A stretch of DNA of 64,000 nt from Novacetimonas pomaceti (GTDB taxonomy: Bacteria; Pseudomonadota; Alphaproteobacteria; Acetobacterales; Acetobacteraceae): positions 186,001-250,000 of the forward strand of contig NZ_NOXG01000003.1 in assembly GCF_003207955.1 (NCBI RefSeq), in the 5' to 3' direction. The notes under the pieces were generated by a model that made no database searches, was not told the DNA's origin, and saw only the letters and a program-made list of their open reading frames with translations. Below, piece after piece: positions 25,414-34,120 of this stretch; the stretch's first letter is position 1; every line of letters begins with the position of its first letter. The translations under genes and the position numbers were made by a program.

Positions 25414-26196
25414 ATGGTCGAATTCAGACTGCCAAGAAACAGCACGGTGGGCAAAGGGCGGATCTTTACCGCCCCCGCCGGCGCCAAGAACGTCAAGTCA
25501 TTCCGGATCTATCGCTGGAGCCCGGATAACAACGACAACCCCGTGATCGATACGTACGAGATCGATCTGGACCATATTGGTCCGATGGTCCTTGATGCGC
25601 TGATCCACATCAAGAACGATATCGATCCCACCCTGACCTTCCGGCGTTCCTGCCGCGAGGGGATCTGCGGGTCGTGCGCGATGAACATCGCGGGTGAAAA
25701 CACGCTCGCCTGCCTCAAGCCGATCCGTGACCTTGATGGCGACGTGGCGATCTATCCGCTGCCGCACATGCCGATCGTCAAGGATCTGGTGCCCGACCTG
25801 GACGGTGCGTACGCGCAGCTGCGCTCCATCGATCCGTGGCTGAAGTCCGACACGCTGCCCCCGCCCGACGGGGAACGCCTGCAGAGCATCGAGGAACGCG
25901 CGGAACTGGACGGCATGTGGGAGTGCATCCTGTGCTTCTGCTGCTCCACCTCCTGCCCGTCCTACTGGTGGAATGGCGACCGCTATCTTGGTCCGGCCAC
26001 GCTGCTTGCGGCGTATCGCTGGATCGCGGACAGCCGCGACGAATATGCGGGCGCGCGTCTGGATGCGCTTGAAGATCCGATGAAGCTGTATGCCTGCCGC
26101 ACCATCATGAACTGCACCCAGACCTGCCCCAAGGGTCTGAACCCGGCCAAGGCGATCGGGCGGCTGAAGGAACTTCAGCTGGAACGCAAGGGCTGA
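25414..26196 (+). CDS. sdhB: Succinate dehydrogenase iron-sulfur subunit
   Basis: SdhB carries electrons from SdhA to the quinone site through three clusters. The 260-residue product shows all the cysteine motifs: the [2Fe-2S] site SCREGICGSCAM and its partner Cys, the [4Fe-4S] site CILCFCCSTSC and the [3Fe-4S] region CRTIMNCTQTCPKGLNP. It ends the sdh operon, and a strong terminator lies 52 bases downstream. Confidence 0.98.
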   Translation: MVEFRLPRNSTVGKGRIFTAPAGAKNVKSFRIYRWSPDNNDNPVIDTYEIDLDHIGPMVLDALIHIKNDIDPTLTFRRSCREGICGSCAMNIAGENTLACLKPIRDLDGDVAIYPLPHMPIVKDLVPDLDGAYAQLRSIDPWLKSDTLPPPDGERLQSIEERAELDGMWECILCFCCSTSCPSYWWNGDRYLGPATLLAAYRWIADSRDEYAGARLDALEDPMKLYACRTIMNCTQTCPKGLNPAKAIGRLKELQLERKG

Positions 26197-26248
26197 TCCC
26201 CAACGCCTTGATCCCACGGCGCATGGACCGTGACGGATTGACGAACGA

Positions 26249-26280
26249 AGCGCCGGATGGGACATATCCGGCGCTTTTTT
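26249..26280 (+). terminator. Rho-independent terminator of the sdh operon
   Basis: The arms agcgccggat and atccggcgct form a perfect 10-base stem with a six-base loop, followed by six T. Confidence 0.92.
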
Positions 26281-26309
26281 CGTATCTGCACCCATGAAAG
26301 GATGCGCCC

Positions 26310-26972
26310 GTGTTCGATGGAACCCTGTCCAGCGCGTCAGGACGTGGACGTGCCTGGATCGACAGCCTGTTCGTGGATCATGCCATCCTGCGCATGACAT
26401 GGACGAATTTCCGCACCGTCATTCCCGGACGGGTCTATCGCTGCAATCACCCCACCCCCTGGCGGCTGGCCATGGCGACCCGGCGGCTGCGCCTGAAAAC
26501 GCTGGTCAACCTGCGCGGGCACCGCAAATGCGGTTCCGACGCGCTTTCGCGGGACGCCGCGCGACGGCTGGGGCTGAAGCATATCGACATGGCGTTCGAA
26601 AGCCGTAACGCCCCCCATCGCGACCGGATCGAACGGTTCGAGGCGATCTACCGCTCCGTCACGTTCCCCATGCTGATGCATTGCAAGTCGGGGGCGGACC
26701 GGACGGGCCTTGCCGCCGGGCTTGTCATCCTGTTCGAAGGCGGAACCGCGCGCGAGGCGCTGCGTCAGCTTTCATGGAAGAACGGGCATTTCAACAGTTC
26801 GCGCACCGGCGTGCTGGATGCGTTCTTCCTGCGCTACCAGGCCGAGGCGGAAGGACGCATTCCCTTCATGCAATGGGTCCGGACCGAATATGACGAAGAC
26901 CGCCTGCGCCATGATTTCCGCGCGGGAAAAATTGCCGCCTTCCTCAATGACAGTGTCCTGCGCCGGGAATAG
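26310..26972 (+). CDS. Tyrosine/dual-specificity protein phosphatase-like protein
   Basis: The 220-residue cytoplasmic protein has the Cys-phosphatase signature HCKSGADRTG (H124, C125, R131) and a preceding general-acid candidate region. It resembles bacterial members of the DSP/Siw14-like group, which act on phosphotyrosine, phosphoinositides or inositol pyrophosphates. The upstream VYRCNHPTPWRLA and LKTLVNLRG segments fit that fold. The start is a GTG at 26310 with gaaagga upstream. It is convergent with the XRE regulator, with only six bases between them. The substrate is unknown. Confidence 0.8.
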   Translation: MFDGTLSSASGRGRAWIDSLFVDHAILRMTWTNFRTVIPGRVYRCNHPTPWRLAMATRRLRLKTLVNLRGHRKCGSDALSRDAARRLGLKHIDMAFESRNAPHRDRIERFEAIYRSVTFPMLMHCKSGADRTGLAAGLVILFEGGTAREALRQLSWKNGHFNSSRTGVLDAFFLRYQAEAEGRIPFMQWVRTEYDEDRLRHDFRAGKIAAFLNDSVLRRE

Positions 26973-26978
26973 CGCGGA

Positions 26979-27467
26979 TCAGGCGGCCATCGAACGCACC
27001 AGTTCAAGCACGCGCCTGCGCACGGCCGGATCGCTGATGCGATAGTACGAACGCACCAGGTCGATCGTCTCCCGCCGCGACAGCAGGGCCAGTTCATTGC
27101 TGGCGAAACGGTCCTCCGTACCTTCCGGCTGGCTTGCGACCGGCACGCCGCCAAAGGATTCGCGCGATTCGGCAAAAGAGGATGGCGTCGCCGCGCCGGC
27201 CGGGACCTCTGGCTGGGCCGCATTGTCCTGCGGCATGCCGTCAAAAAAGAACGCGATCGGAACATCAAGGACACGCGCAAGATCGTACAGGCGCGAAGCC
27301 CCCACACGGTTGGCGCCACGTTCATATTTCTGGACCTGCTGGAATGTCAGGCCAAGCGCCGTCCCGAGCCGTTCCTGCGACATGCCGAGCAATGTACGGC
27401 GCAGTCTGATGCGACTGCCCACATACACATCTACAGGACTGGGAGAACTAGACAGCTTGCTATTCAC
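26979..27467 (-). CDS. XRE-family helix-turn-helix transcriptional regulator
   Basis: The 162-residue protein has an N-terminal Cro/CI-type HTH (about 10-70: GSRIRLRRTLLGMSQERLG...LTFQQVQKYERGANRVGASRL) of the short alphaproteobacterial type found in quorum- and stress-related regulators. An acidic/Ser-rich linker and a C-terminal helix (RRRVLELVRSM) follow. I chose the GTG at 27467 because agga lies seven bases upstream; an in-frame TTG at 27494 is possible. Its upstream DNA is strikingly AT-rich, which suggests a regulated or autoregulated promoter. Confidence 0.85.
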   Translation of the reverse strand: MNSKLSSSPSPVDVYVGSRIRLRRTLLGMSQERLGTALGLTFQQVQKYERGANRVGASRLYDLARVLDVPIAFFFDGMPQDNAAQPEVPAGAATPSSFAESRESFGGVPVASQPEGTEDRFASNELALLSRRETIDLVRSYYRISDPAVRRRVLELVRSMAA

Positions 27468-27775
27468 AACAAATGTCCTATGCCAGAAATACAATTTATT
27501 GATAAATTATCAGTTAGTTATATATTAAACAAAACAGTTATAGGGTTCATCGTTAACCTTTTGTAAAGGGAGAATTTATATCATCCTCCCAAGGCTTGCG
27601 ATAATTCTTTTCATTTACAACATCTTAACCATAAGGTCACAAACAAGACTTTTTTTGTGCCCTTTTATTTCCTTATGTAATTTCGTTTCATATATCGGAA
27701 TTTTACAGACTATCCGCAGTGGCGATCCTAACGGGACATATGGCGAATCGTTCCTCCGCCCAGTCCCCGGACATG
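27468..27775. other. AT-rich intergenic island upstream of the XRE regulator
   Basis: The 308 bases between the lnt stop and the XRE start are very AT-rich from about 27475 to 27715, in sharp contrast with the surroundings. The stretch contains several TATA- and TTAT-like elements and T runs (for example at 27648-27655). It must contain the XRE promoter on the minus strand. No open reading frame of credible composition is present; a small RNA cannot be excluded. Confidence 0.5.
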
Positions 27776-29341
27776 TCAGGACCGGCGGGTCACGCCCCGG
27801 CCACGCAGTCCCGCCACCAAAGCGGATGCCAGCGTCAGCAATGCCAGCAGCAACGGCACCAGCCGTCCCCACCGTGCAAAGAATGGGGGGGACAGTGCCT
27901 CTGGCATGGGCTGGACTATAGTACCCGTACGATCCCAGCCCAGCCATGCCGTTTCATGGCCGTAACCATCAAATATGGCGGAAATGCCGGTATTCGCGGC
28001 ACGGGCGACAGGCAGCCCTTCTTCCACCGCGCGCATCCTGACGGCGGCAAGATGCTGACGCGGTCCCGCGCTATTTCCGTACCAGCCGTCGTTTGTGCTG
28101 TTGAGCAGCCACGAGGGACGGTCATGGGGATCGACCGTCTGTCCTGAAAAAATGACTTCGTAACAGATCAGCGGACCAAACGGGGACACGCCCGGCACGT
28201 GCCATGTCCGCACGCCACCGCCTGCCGCCATGCCATCGCCCGGCACGACATGAAACGGCAGCAGGGCGGGCTGGTATTCGCCAAAAGGCACCAGATGCGA
28301 CTTGTCATAGATATCGGCAACCCGCCCGTCGGGCGGCACGAGCATCACCATGCTGTTGCGCCAGCGATCCTGGTCATCCTGTCGCAGGGTGCCGATCACG
28401 CCCGCGGCCGCCCCCTGCCCGGCCTGCATGATCATGCGCCGCGCGATCGCATCTTCCAGCAACAGGCCGGGAAAGGCGGATTCAGGCCAGGCGAACACGA
28501 TGGGCCGTCCCTGCGTGCCCTGATGCAGGGCCTGTTCCACTCCCTGGCGGGTCAGGCCCAGATAACGGCGAAAAATCGCCACATCCTCGTTCCCCGCCAT
28601 CTTTTCCGCTTCCGGCACGTTTCCCTGCACCAGCACCACAACGGGATTGTGCCCCGAAACAGCGCTGTCCGAACGCAGGGACAGCCGCGTGATCCCTGCC
28701 GTCACCCACAGCGCCAGGGTGGCCGACATGAATATCCACCCGCGCCGGCCCCATAATGGCGCCAGCGCCAGAAGCACCGTCAGCAGCGTCAGACCATCCA
28801 CGCCAATCCATGCCGCGGGCTGGATCATCACGTCCCCCGCATGGCCGGGGAATTCCCATACGCTGCCTGGCGGATTCCATGGAAATCCGCTGAATATGAA
28901 AACGCGCATCATATCGGCGATCGTCCACGCGGACGCCAGCACAAGGCAGCGCGCCATTCCTGCGGGGACAATCCGCGCCAGCGCCGCCGGCACGGCAGTA
29001 GTAGGCGTAAGGATCAGCGCGCATCCGGGCGAGGCCAGCGGCACCAGCCACCAGAACGAATCCATGCGCAGCATGATCGCATCCGTCAGCCAGTACAGAC
29101 CCGCCGTATGGAACCCAAGGCCGAACATGAACCCGCATCGCGCCGCGCCGCGCCAGTCCGGGGCGGCGTCGATCATGCGCATCAGCACCGGGAAGCACAG
29201 CGCCAGCACCACGACCACATGCACCGGCGGCAGCGCCAGCGCCGCCAGCGCGCCCGTCAGCAGCAGCGCGACATCCGCGCGCCATCCCCGCAGACGCACC
29301 AGCGCGTCGTATCTTGCGCGCAGAACAGCGGGGATCGTCAT
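27776..29341 (-). CDS. lnt: Apolipoprotein N-acyltransferase
   Basis: Lnt adds the third acyl chain to the N-terminal Cys of lipoproteins in the inner membrane. The 521-residue product has about six N-terminal membrane helices (to about residue 215) and a periplasmic nitrilase-like domain. The catalytic triad is visible: Glu in WPESAFP, Lys in DKSHLVPFGEY and Cys in ICYEVIF. A final membrane helix lies near the C-terminus. It is the last gene of the mucR-fur-olsB-lnt run, 42 bases after olsB. Confidence 0.96.
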   Translation of the reverse strand: MTIPAVLRARYDALVRLRGWRADVALLLTGALAALALPPVHVVVVLALCFPVLMRMIDAAPDWRGAARCGFMFGLGFHTAGLYWLTDAIMLRMDSFWWLVPLASPGCALILTPTTAVPAALARIVPAGMARCLVLASAWTIADMMRVFIFSGFPWNPPGSVWEFPGHAGDVMIQPAAWIGVDGLTLLTVLLALAPLWGRRGWIFMSATLALWVTAGITRLSLRSDSAVSGHNPVVVLVQGNVPEAEKMAGNEDVAIFRRYLGLTRQGVEQALHQGTQGRPIVFAWPESAFPGLLLEDAIARRMIMQAGQGAAAGVIGTLRQDDQDRWRNSMVMLVPPDGRVADIYDKSHLVPFGEYQPALLPFHVVPGDGMAAGGGVRTWHVPGVSPFGPLICYEVIFSGQTVDPHDRPSWLLNSTNDGWYGNSAGPRQHLAAVRMRAVEEGLPVARAANTGISAIFDGYGHETAWLGWDRTGTIVQPMPEALSPPFFARWGRLVPLLLALLTLASALVAGLRGRGVTRRS

Positions 29342-29383
29342 TCCGGCGCGAATATCCGCGGGCTGCCGCCCCGGCCCGTTCCC

Positions 29384-30229
29384 TTAATCAAGGGCGTCAC
29401 GCAGGCGACGTTCGTAATGACGGTAATATTTGTCCGCCAGCAGTTCGCTTTTGACCAGCACGGCGACATCGGTCGTATTGAACTGCGTATCGATCACCGC
29501 GCCATCGCCGACATAACCACCCAGACGCAGGTACCCCTTGATCAGCGGCGGCAGCCCCGCAAGGCAGCGGCGATGGTCCAGCGTCTGCGGATCACGGCGC
29601 AGCATTTCCACCCGGCGTTCCGGCAGGGCGCGCACACGCAGCGCCGGCGGCGCGAGGTGGTTATGATACAGGTAGGTCAGTTCGTTGCTTAACGGTTCGG
29701 GATCGGTGCCCGGCAGGCTGGCGCACCCGAACAGCACGTCGATACGGTGCAGGAAGATGTAGGACGCAATGCCGCGCCACAGAAGCTGCATCGCCGCGCG
29801 CCCGCGATAGGCGCGATCAACGCACGAACGCCCCACCTCCAGCAGGCGTCCGGGGAATTCCGTCAGCGGCGAAATGTCATATTCGCCCGAAGAGTAGAAA
29901 CGGCCAAGCCTGCGCCCCGCATCGCCCTGCATCAGGCGATACGTGCCGACCACCCCCTTCGCGCCAGAGGAAATGGCATGGTCGATGACCAGCAGATGGT
30001 CGGCATATTCATCGAATTCATCGACGTCGCGACGCAGCCGCCGGGTACGCTCATCGGGCCGCGCGCCCATTTCCTCGTAAAAGACGCGATAACGCAGGGC
30101 CTGCGCGGCGTCGCGTTCCTCGTCCGTGCAGGCGATACGGACCCCGAGGTTGCCACCCCGCAGTTCGGGAAAGCCGTTACGCTCCAGATCCAGCGTGGAA
30201 AGGGAGTGCATGCTTTTCTCCACACTCAT
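29384..30229 (-). CDS. olsB: L-ornithine N(alpha)-acyltransferase (OlsB-like, GNAT/hemolysin family)
   Basis: OlsB acylates ornithine with a 3-hydroxyacyl chain from acyl-ACP, the first step of ornithine-lipid synthesis. Such lipids are abundant in acetic acid bacteria. The 281-residue product carries the family pattern ALRYRVFYEEMGA near residue 45, VVGTYRLM, the LLEVGRSCV strand, a YRGRAAMQLLWRGI acyl-CoA/ACP loop and PLIKGYLRLGGYVGDGAVID. Its start ATG overlaps the fur stop (ATGA). No olsA is visible in the window. The OlsB assignment rests on family pattern. Confidence 0.83.
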   Translation of the reverse strand: MSVEKSMHSLSTLDLERNGFPELRGGNLGVRIACTDEERDAAQALRYRVFYEEMGARPDERTRRLRRDVDEFDEYADHLLVIDHAISSGAKGVVGTYRLMQGDAGRRLGRFYSSGEYDISPLTEFPGRLLEVGRSCVDRAYRGRAAMQLLWRGIASYIFLHRIDVLFGCASLPGTDPEPLSNELTYLYHNHLAPPALRVRALPERRVEMLRRDPQTLDHRRCLAGLPPLIKGYLRLGGYVGDGAVIDTQFNTTDVAVLVKSELLADKYYRHYERRLRDALD

Positions 30230-30720
30230 CGTTTTGACCTGCCTGTCGGACGCGCCGTCGTCGTGCGGGGGGGGGATTCGTCCTTTGTATCCGCAGCCCG
30301 CTTGCGGGCGAAAAGTTCCAGCCGGTGCGATACGAGATCGAAACCAAGGTCGTTGGCGATCCGGCGCAGCAGCCGGGCATGCTCCTCGTCCTCGAACTCG
30401 ATCACCTTGCCCGTATCGACATCGATCAGGTGATAATGGTCGCCTTCCTCCGTGGCCTCGTACCGGGCGCGGCCACCGCCGAAATCACGGCGTTCGAGGA
30501 TCCCCTTTTCCTCCAGCAGGCGCACGGTGCGATAGACCGTGGCAACCGAAATACGCGAATCAAGCGTCGCCGCGCGGCGGTACAGTTCTTCCACATCGGG
30601 ATGATCCTGCGCTTCGGACAGGACGCGCGCGATCACCCGCCGCTGCCCTGTCATCTTCAGGCCCCGTTCGATACACATGCGCCCGATGCGCGATTCCATT
30701 ACGTCATTACCTGCTGCCAT
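30226..30720 (-). CDS. fur: Fur-family metal-responsive transcriptional regulator
   Basis: The 164-residue product has the winged helix (GLKMTGQRRVIARVLSEAQDHPDVEELYRRA, SVATVYRTVRLLEEKGI) and dimerisation domain of alphaproteobacterial Fur/Mur. HYHLIDVDTGKVIEF replaces the Cys-containing structural zinc motif of E. coli Fur, as usual in this group. Some relatives sense manganese (Mur), so the effector metal is uncertain. The basic C-terminal tail (RTTTARPTGRSKR) is an extension. It could control the Fur-box-like site at 2464. It overlaps olsB by four bases and starts 46 bases after mucR. Confidence 0.93.
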   Translation of the reverse strand: MAAGNDVMESRIGRMCIERGLKMTGQRRVIARVLSEAQDHPDVEELYRRAATLDSRISVATVYRTVRLLEEKGILERRDFGGGRARYEATEEGDHYHLIDVDTGKVIEFEDEEHARLLRRIANDLGFDLVSHRLELFARKRAADTKDESPPRTTTARPTGRSKR

Positions 30721-30766
30721 GATTACAGGCGTAGCCTATCATCAGATCGATTGTCCAACGACACCG

Positions 30767-31171
30767 TTATTCTTCGCGCTTGGTTCCCAACCCGATCTTC
30801 CGCGCCAGGGACGAGCGGTGGCTGGCATAGCTGGGCGCGACCATGGGGTAATCATGCGGCAGTCCCCAGCGTTCGCGATATTCCTCCGGCGTCATGTTAT
30901 AGGCCGTCTTCAGATGCCGCTTGAGCATCTTCAGCTTCTTCCCATCCTCGAGACAGACGATGTAATCGGGAAAGACCGACTTCTTCAGCGGGACTGCCGG
31001 GACCGGTTTTTCAGGCGCGGCCTCCACCTTCCCAAGCGCGGCCATCGTTTCATATACCTGATGAATCAGATCCGGCAGGGTTTCGGCATCCAGCGTATTA
31101 CGTGCGACATAGGCAGACACGATTTCAGCGGTCAGTTCCCGCAGTTCCACATCCGCTGTTTCATCAGCCAT
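30767..31171 (-). CDS. mucR: MucR/Ros-family transcriptional regulator, zinc ligands partly lost
   Basis: MucR/Ros proteins bind AT-rich DNA and silence exopolysaccharide, virulence and motility genes. The 134-residue product matches the family closely: KKSVFPDYIVCLEDGKKLK, MTPEEYRERWGLP and DYPMVAPSYA. In Ros the finger ligands are two Cys and two His. Here C73 and H86 remain, but the second Cys is D76 and the final His position is A90/Y91, so classical zinc binding is doubtful. The ATG at 31171 follows agga. It leads the fur-olsB-lnt run. Confidence 0.9.
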   Translation of the reverse strand: MADETADVELRELTAEIVSAYVARNTLDAETLPDLIHQVYETMAALGKVEAAPEKPVPAVPLKKSVFPDYIVCLEDGKKLKMLKRHLKTAYNMTPEEYRERWGLPHDYPMVAPSYASHRSSLARKIGLGTKREE

Positions 31172-31261
31172 CAACTTGATCCTGTCAGTAGAAATACATG
31201 CGTCTTATATAAATAATCCAGACAAGACCGCAACCATACTCATGAAAGAATGTCAGGTAAC

Positions 31262-31519
31262 ATGGCCGATACTGGTATGACGGAAATAGATATCACGCAT
31301 GAGGTCTGCCCCATGACATTCGTGCGCACCCGGCTTGCGCTGGACCGGCTGCCGCCGGGGGGGCACCTGCGGGTGCGGCTGCGTGGTGCCGAACCGCTGG
31401 ACAATGTCAGCCGCAGCGTCCGCCTGCTGGGTCATGACATCGCGCGGCACGAGACACTGTCCGATGGTGTGACGCACGTCCTGCTCATCATCAAAAAAAC
31501 GTCATCGCCCGCCGGATGA
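31262..31519 (+). CDS. TusA/SirA-family sulfur carrier protein
   Basis: The 85-residue protein has the TusA fold signature: an early CPMT motif (C16 within THEVCPMTFVRTR), GGHLRVRLRG and a C-terminal VLLIIKK strand. TusA-type proteins carry persulfide sulfur to tRNA thiolation or cofactor synthesis. It is a lone plus-strand gene wedged between mucR and rimI, with which it is convergent (six bases between stops). The start is uncertain: ATG 31250 is also in frame, but caggt fits 31262 better. Confidence 0.82.
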   Translation: MADTGMTEIDITHEVCPMTFVRTRLALDRLPPGGHLRVRLRGAEPLDNVSRSVRLLGHDIARHETLSDGVTHVLLIIKKTSSPAG

Positions 31520-31525
31520 TCCCAC

Positions 31526-32011
31526 CTATGCCGTCGATGGCGCAATGTCGCAGGCCATGACCAGCGCGTCCGACCCGTCCGGGTAATACCGGCGACGCTG
31601 CCCCACCGTAAAAAATCCCGCACCCTGATACAGCGCGATGGCGGCGGCGTTATGCGTTCCCACCTCCAGGAACAGGCGGGTTGCGCCATGGCCGGACGCC
31701 ACGTGCCGCAACCATGCCAGCAGCGCGCGCGCCATCCCCCGCCGCCGGAAGGCGGGGTCCACCGCCAGCGTCAGGATTTCGGCCTCATCGACGACATGCC
31801 GGGCCATGAGGAACCCGGCAGGCACCTGCGCGCCATCGACCACGGTCATGACCACGCCCAGCCATGTGCCGGGCATGCCCAGGACCGTCCGCAATGCCTG
31901 CGCGTTCCATTGCTGGTCGGCGGAAAAGGCCGCCGCGTGAATCCGCGCCAGAACAGGCAGGTCCGCCGCATCGGCCGACAGGGCCACGACATGACGGCTC
32001 CCTTCGGCCAT
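31526..32011 (-). CDS. rimI: Ribosomal-protein/N-terminal alanine acetyltransferase (RimI-like GNAT)
   Basis: The 161-residue GNAT protein has the acetyl-CoA loop region VDPAFRRRGMARALL and the C-terminal LEVGTHNAAAIALYQGAGF motif shared by RimI enzymes, which acetylate the N-terminus of ribosomal protein S18. It starts three bases after the tsaB stop. The tsaB-rimI pairing is conserved in many bacteria and supports the call. Confidence 0.88.
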   Translation of the reverse strand: MAEGSRHVVALSADAADLPVLARIHAAAFSADQQWNAQALRTVLGMPGTWLGVVMTVVDGAQVPAGFLMARHVVDEAEILTLAVDPAFRRRGMARALLAWLRHVASGHGATRLFLEVGTHNAAAIALYQGAGFFTVGQRRRYYPDGSDALVMACDIAPSTA

Positions 32012-32014
32012 GCC

Positions 32015-32749
32015 CTAGCCTTCCGCCCTGCGCGGGGGCGGGCGCAGTCCTGCCGCGGGCAGTCTGGCCTCCGGCGGATCGACATAGAGGGGCTGCACGT
32101 CGCGCGGCGGCAGCACGCCCTCGCGACGCAGCAGGGCGGCATGGACGATCTGGCATGCATCCGGCCCCGTCAGGGCGGACAGGATCATGTCGTCACGCCC
32201 CGGCCTGTCATGCCCTTGCCCGCAGGCATCGAAGACCTGTTGCGCCGCATTGCCCGCCAGCAGGACGGGACCGGGGGGAATGGCGTCGGGATCCTCCAGC
32301 ATGACGGCACGGATATCGCCACTTCCCGTCCCGGCGGGAATGGATTCGACAAAGGCGCGGCCACGGCGCGCGACGGAACAGCACAGGATGCGCGTGCCCG
32401 GCAGGATGGCCTGCGCACGCAATGCATCGGCCATGGCCTCGCCCGTCGTAACACCGATCACGTCACACCCCAGTCCCAGCGAAAGGCCCTGCGCGAACGC
32501 GACCGAGGCACGCAGCCCGGTAAACGATCCCGGCCCCACCACCACGGCCACCATGTCCAGAGTCGCGACAGGCCAGCCACATTCGGCGATCAGTTCACGC
32601 GCCAGCAGGGGAAACGCCTCCGACCCGCCCCGGCCTTCCACCTCGCGCGCCTGTTCAACCCGGCATCCCCCGGGCGTGACCTCCACACAGGCGATCAGCG
32701 CGCGCGCCTGCGCCCCGGCCGAAGCCCCGTCAAGAACCAGAACCCGCAT
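32015..32749 (-). CDS. tsaB: tRNA threonylcarbamoyladenosine biosynthesis protein TsaB
   Basis: TsaB is the ASKHA-fold scaffold that, with TsaD and TsaE, makes the t6A37 modification of ANN-decoding tRNAs. The 244-residue product has the N-terminal VLVLDGA strand, the diagnostic GPGSFTGLRASVAFAQGL and the later PLYVDPPEAR tail. It sits between rutE and rimI with gaps of three bases on each side, which indicates one operon. Confidence 0.92.
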   Translation of the reverse strand: MRVLVLDGASAGAQARALIACVEVTPGGCRVEQAREVEGRGGSEAFPLLARELIAECGWPVATLDMVAVVVGPGSFTGLRASVAFAQGLSLGLGCDVIGVTTGEAMADALRAQAILPGTRILCCSVARRGRAFVESIPAGTGSGDIRAVMLEDPDAIPPGPVLLAGNAAQQVFDACGQGHDRPGRDDMILSALTGPDACQIVHAALLRREGVLPPRDVQPLYVDPPEARLPAAGLRPPPRRAEG

Positions 32750-32752
32750 GCG

Positions 32753-33337
32753 TCAGGCCATCACGCAGGCATCGTCGAATTCAAGCCTCGGGGCGCGGGG
32801 CGTGTCGAACGCATGATCGGCGTAACCGAGGCTGACCAGGAAATTGGCCCGCCAGCCATGGGCCTGCAGGAACGTTTCCTCCACCATCAGGGAATCGAAT
32901 CCCGACATCGGCAGCGCATCCAGACCCAGCGCGCGGGCGGCCATGATAAGGTAGCCCCCCTGCAGCGTGCTGTTGCGCACGGCGGTTTCTTCCGCCAGCC
33001 CCACGTCGGCGGCAAACCATGACCGTACCCCCGGCGTGGGGTTGAGGACATCCATGCGGTCGAAGAACAGCGGGTCATAGGCCACGATGACCGTGACAGG
33101 CGCGCTCATCACCCGTGCGACATTCCCTTCCGACAGGGCGGGACGAAGGCGTTCGCGGCTGTCATGCGTGCGCAGGAAGACAAAGCGCGCGGGACAGCAG
33201 TTGCCCGATGTCGGCCCCAGCCGCACCAGATCGTACAGACGCCGCAGCGTCTCCTCCGTTACGGGACTGTCATTCCATGCCGCGGGCGTCCGCGCGGCAC
33301 GAAACAGCAGGTCCAGTCCGGCATCCTCAAGAACCAT
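32753..33337 (-). CDS. rutE: Nitroreductase-family protein, malonic semialdehyde reductase RutE-like
   Basis: The 194-residue flavoprotein matches the RutE/HadB branch of nitroreductases: DLLFRAARTPAAW, LYDLVRLGPTSGNCCPARFVFLRT and the C-terminal LGYADH segment. RutE reduces malonic semialdehyde to 3-hydroxypropionate in pyrimidine degradation, but no other rut gene is near, so the role here may be general NAD(P)H:FMN reduction. It lies 22 bases after nfu and three before tsaB. Confidence 0.85.
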   Translation of the reverse strand: MVLEDAGLDLLFRAARTPAAWNDSPVTEETLRRLYDLVRLGPTSGNCCPARFVFLRTHDSRERLRPALSEGNVARVMSAPVTVIVAYDPLFFDRMDVLNPTPGVRSWFAADVGLAEETAVRNSTLQGGYLIMAARALGLDALPMSGFDSLMVEETFLQAHGWRANFLVSLGYADHAFDTPRAPRLEFDDACVMA

Positions 33338-33359
33338 GAAACTTTCCCACTCCGGCGTA

Positions 33360-33923
33360 TCAGGCTTCGACCTGCTCTACCGATACCACTTCGGGGATAT
33401 AATGGCGCAGCATGTTTTCCACGCCATGCTTCAGCGTCGCGCGCGACGACGGACAGCCGGAACACGCGCCCTGCATCGTCAGGCGCACGATCCCGTCGTG
33501 ATAGCCGCGAAAGACGATATCGCCACCATCGCCCGCGACCGCGGGGCGCACGCGCGTATCCAGCAGTTCCTTGATCTGCTTGACGATTTCCTCGTCCCCC
33601 GGGGCGACGGCGTCCTCGATCACCACGGCTTCCTGCTCCACCGGGGCCTGCCCGGTGGCGAGGTAGTCGGCGATGGCTGAAAGGACCTGCGGCTTCAGGT
33701 CATCCCATTCCACCGCATCGGCCTTGGTTACGGCGATGAAATCACCGCCAAAAAATACCCGCGCCACGCCATCGAGGTCGAACAGGACCTCCGCCAGGCG
33801 GGAACGTCCGGCCACCGAATCCGCGTCGATGAAGTCCGCCGTGGCGCCATTGGGCATGATATCCCGCCCCGGCAGGAACTTCAGGGTGGCGGGGTTGGGG
33901 GTATCTTCGGTTTCTATGAACAT
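33360..33923 (-). CDS. NifU-family iron-sulfur cluster scaffold/carrier protein (Nfu)
   Basis: The 187-residue protein has the Nfu N-terminal domain (MFIETEDTPNPATLKFLPG) and a C-terminal NifU domain with the cluster-ligating CSGCPSS motif after VRLTMQGA. Nfu proteins deliver Fe-S clusters to client enzymes, and the window encodes clients such as SdhB. The ATG at 33923 fits the exact family start; longer in-frame starts add unrelated sequence. It begins the nfu-rutE-tsaB-rimI operon. Confidence 0.94.
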   Translation of the reverse strand: MFIETEDTPNPATLKFLPGRDIMPNGATADFIDADSVAGRSRLAEVLFDLDGVARVFFGGDFIAVTKADAVEWDDLKPQVLSAIADYLATGQAPVEQEAVVIEDAVAPGDEEIVKQIKELLDTRVRPAVAGDGGDIVFRGYHDGIVRLTMQGACSGCPSSRATLKHGVENMLRHYIPEVVSVEQVEA

Positions 33924-34120
33924 GCTGCGGTCTTTCCCGACAGGTAAAGGAAGGCGGATCTCTCCGGTCCTGTTAGCATCCACATGTGCCATGGTCCACG
34001 CCCGCACAAGCCCCTGTCGCAGGATAAGCCGGACGTGAAGGCGCCGAAGCCGGAAGACGGGCGTGCCATGGGCATGACCGGACATGCCATGGACGGCGCC
34101 TTCCATCACACCGTCCCATC

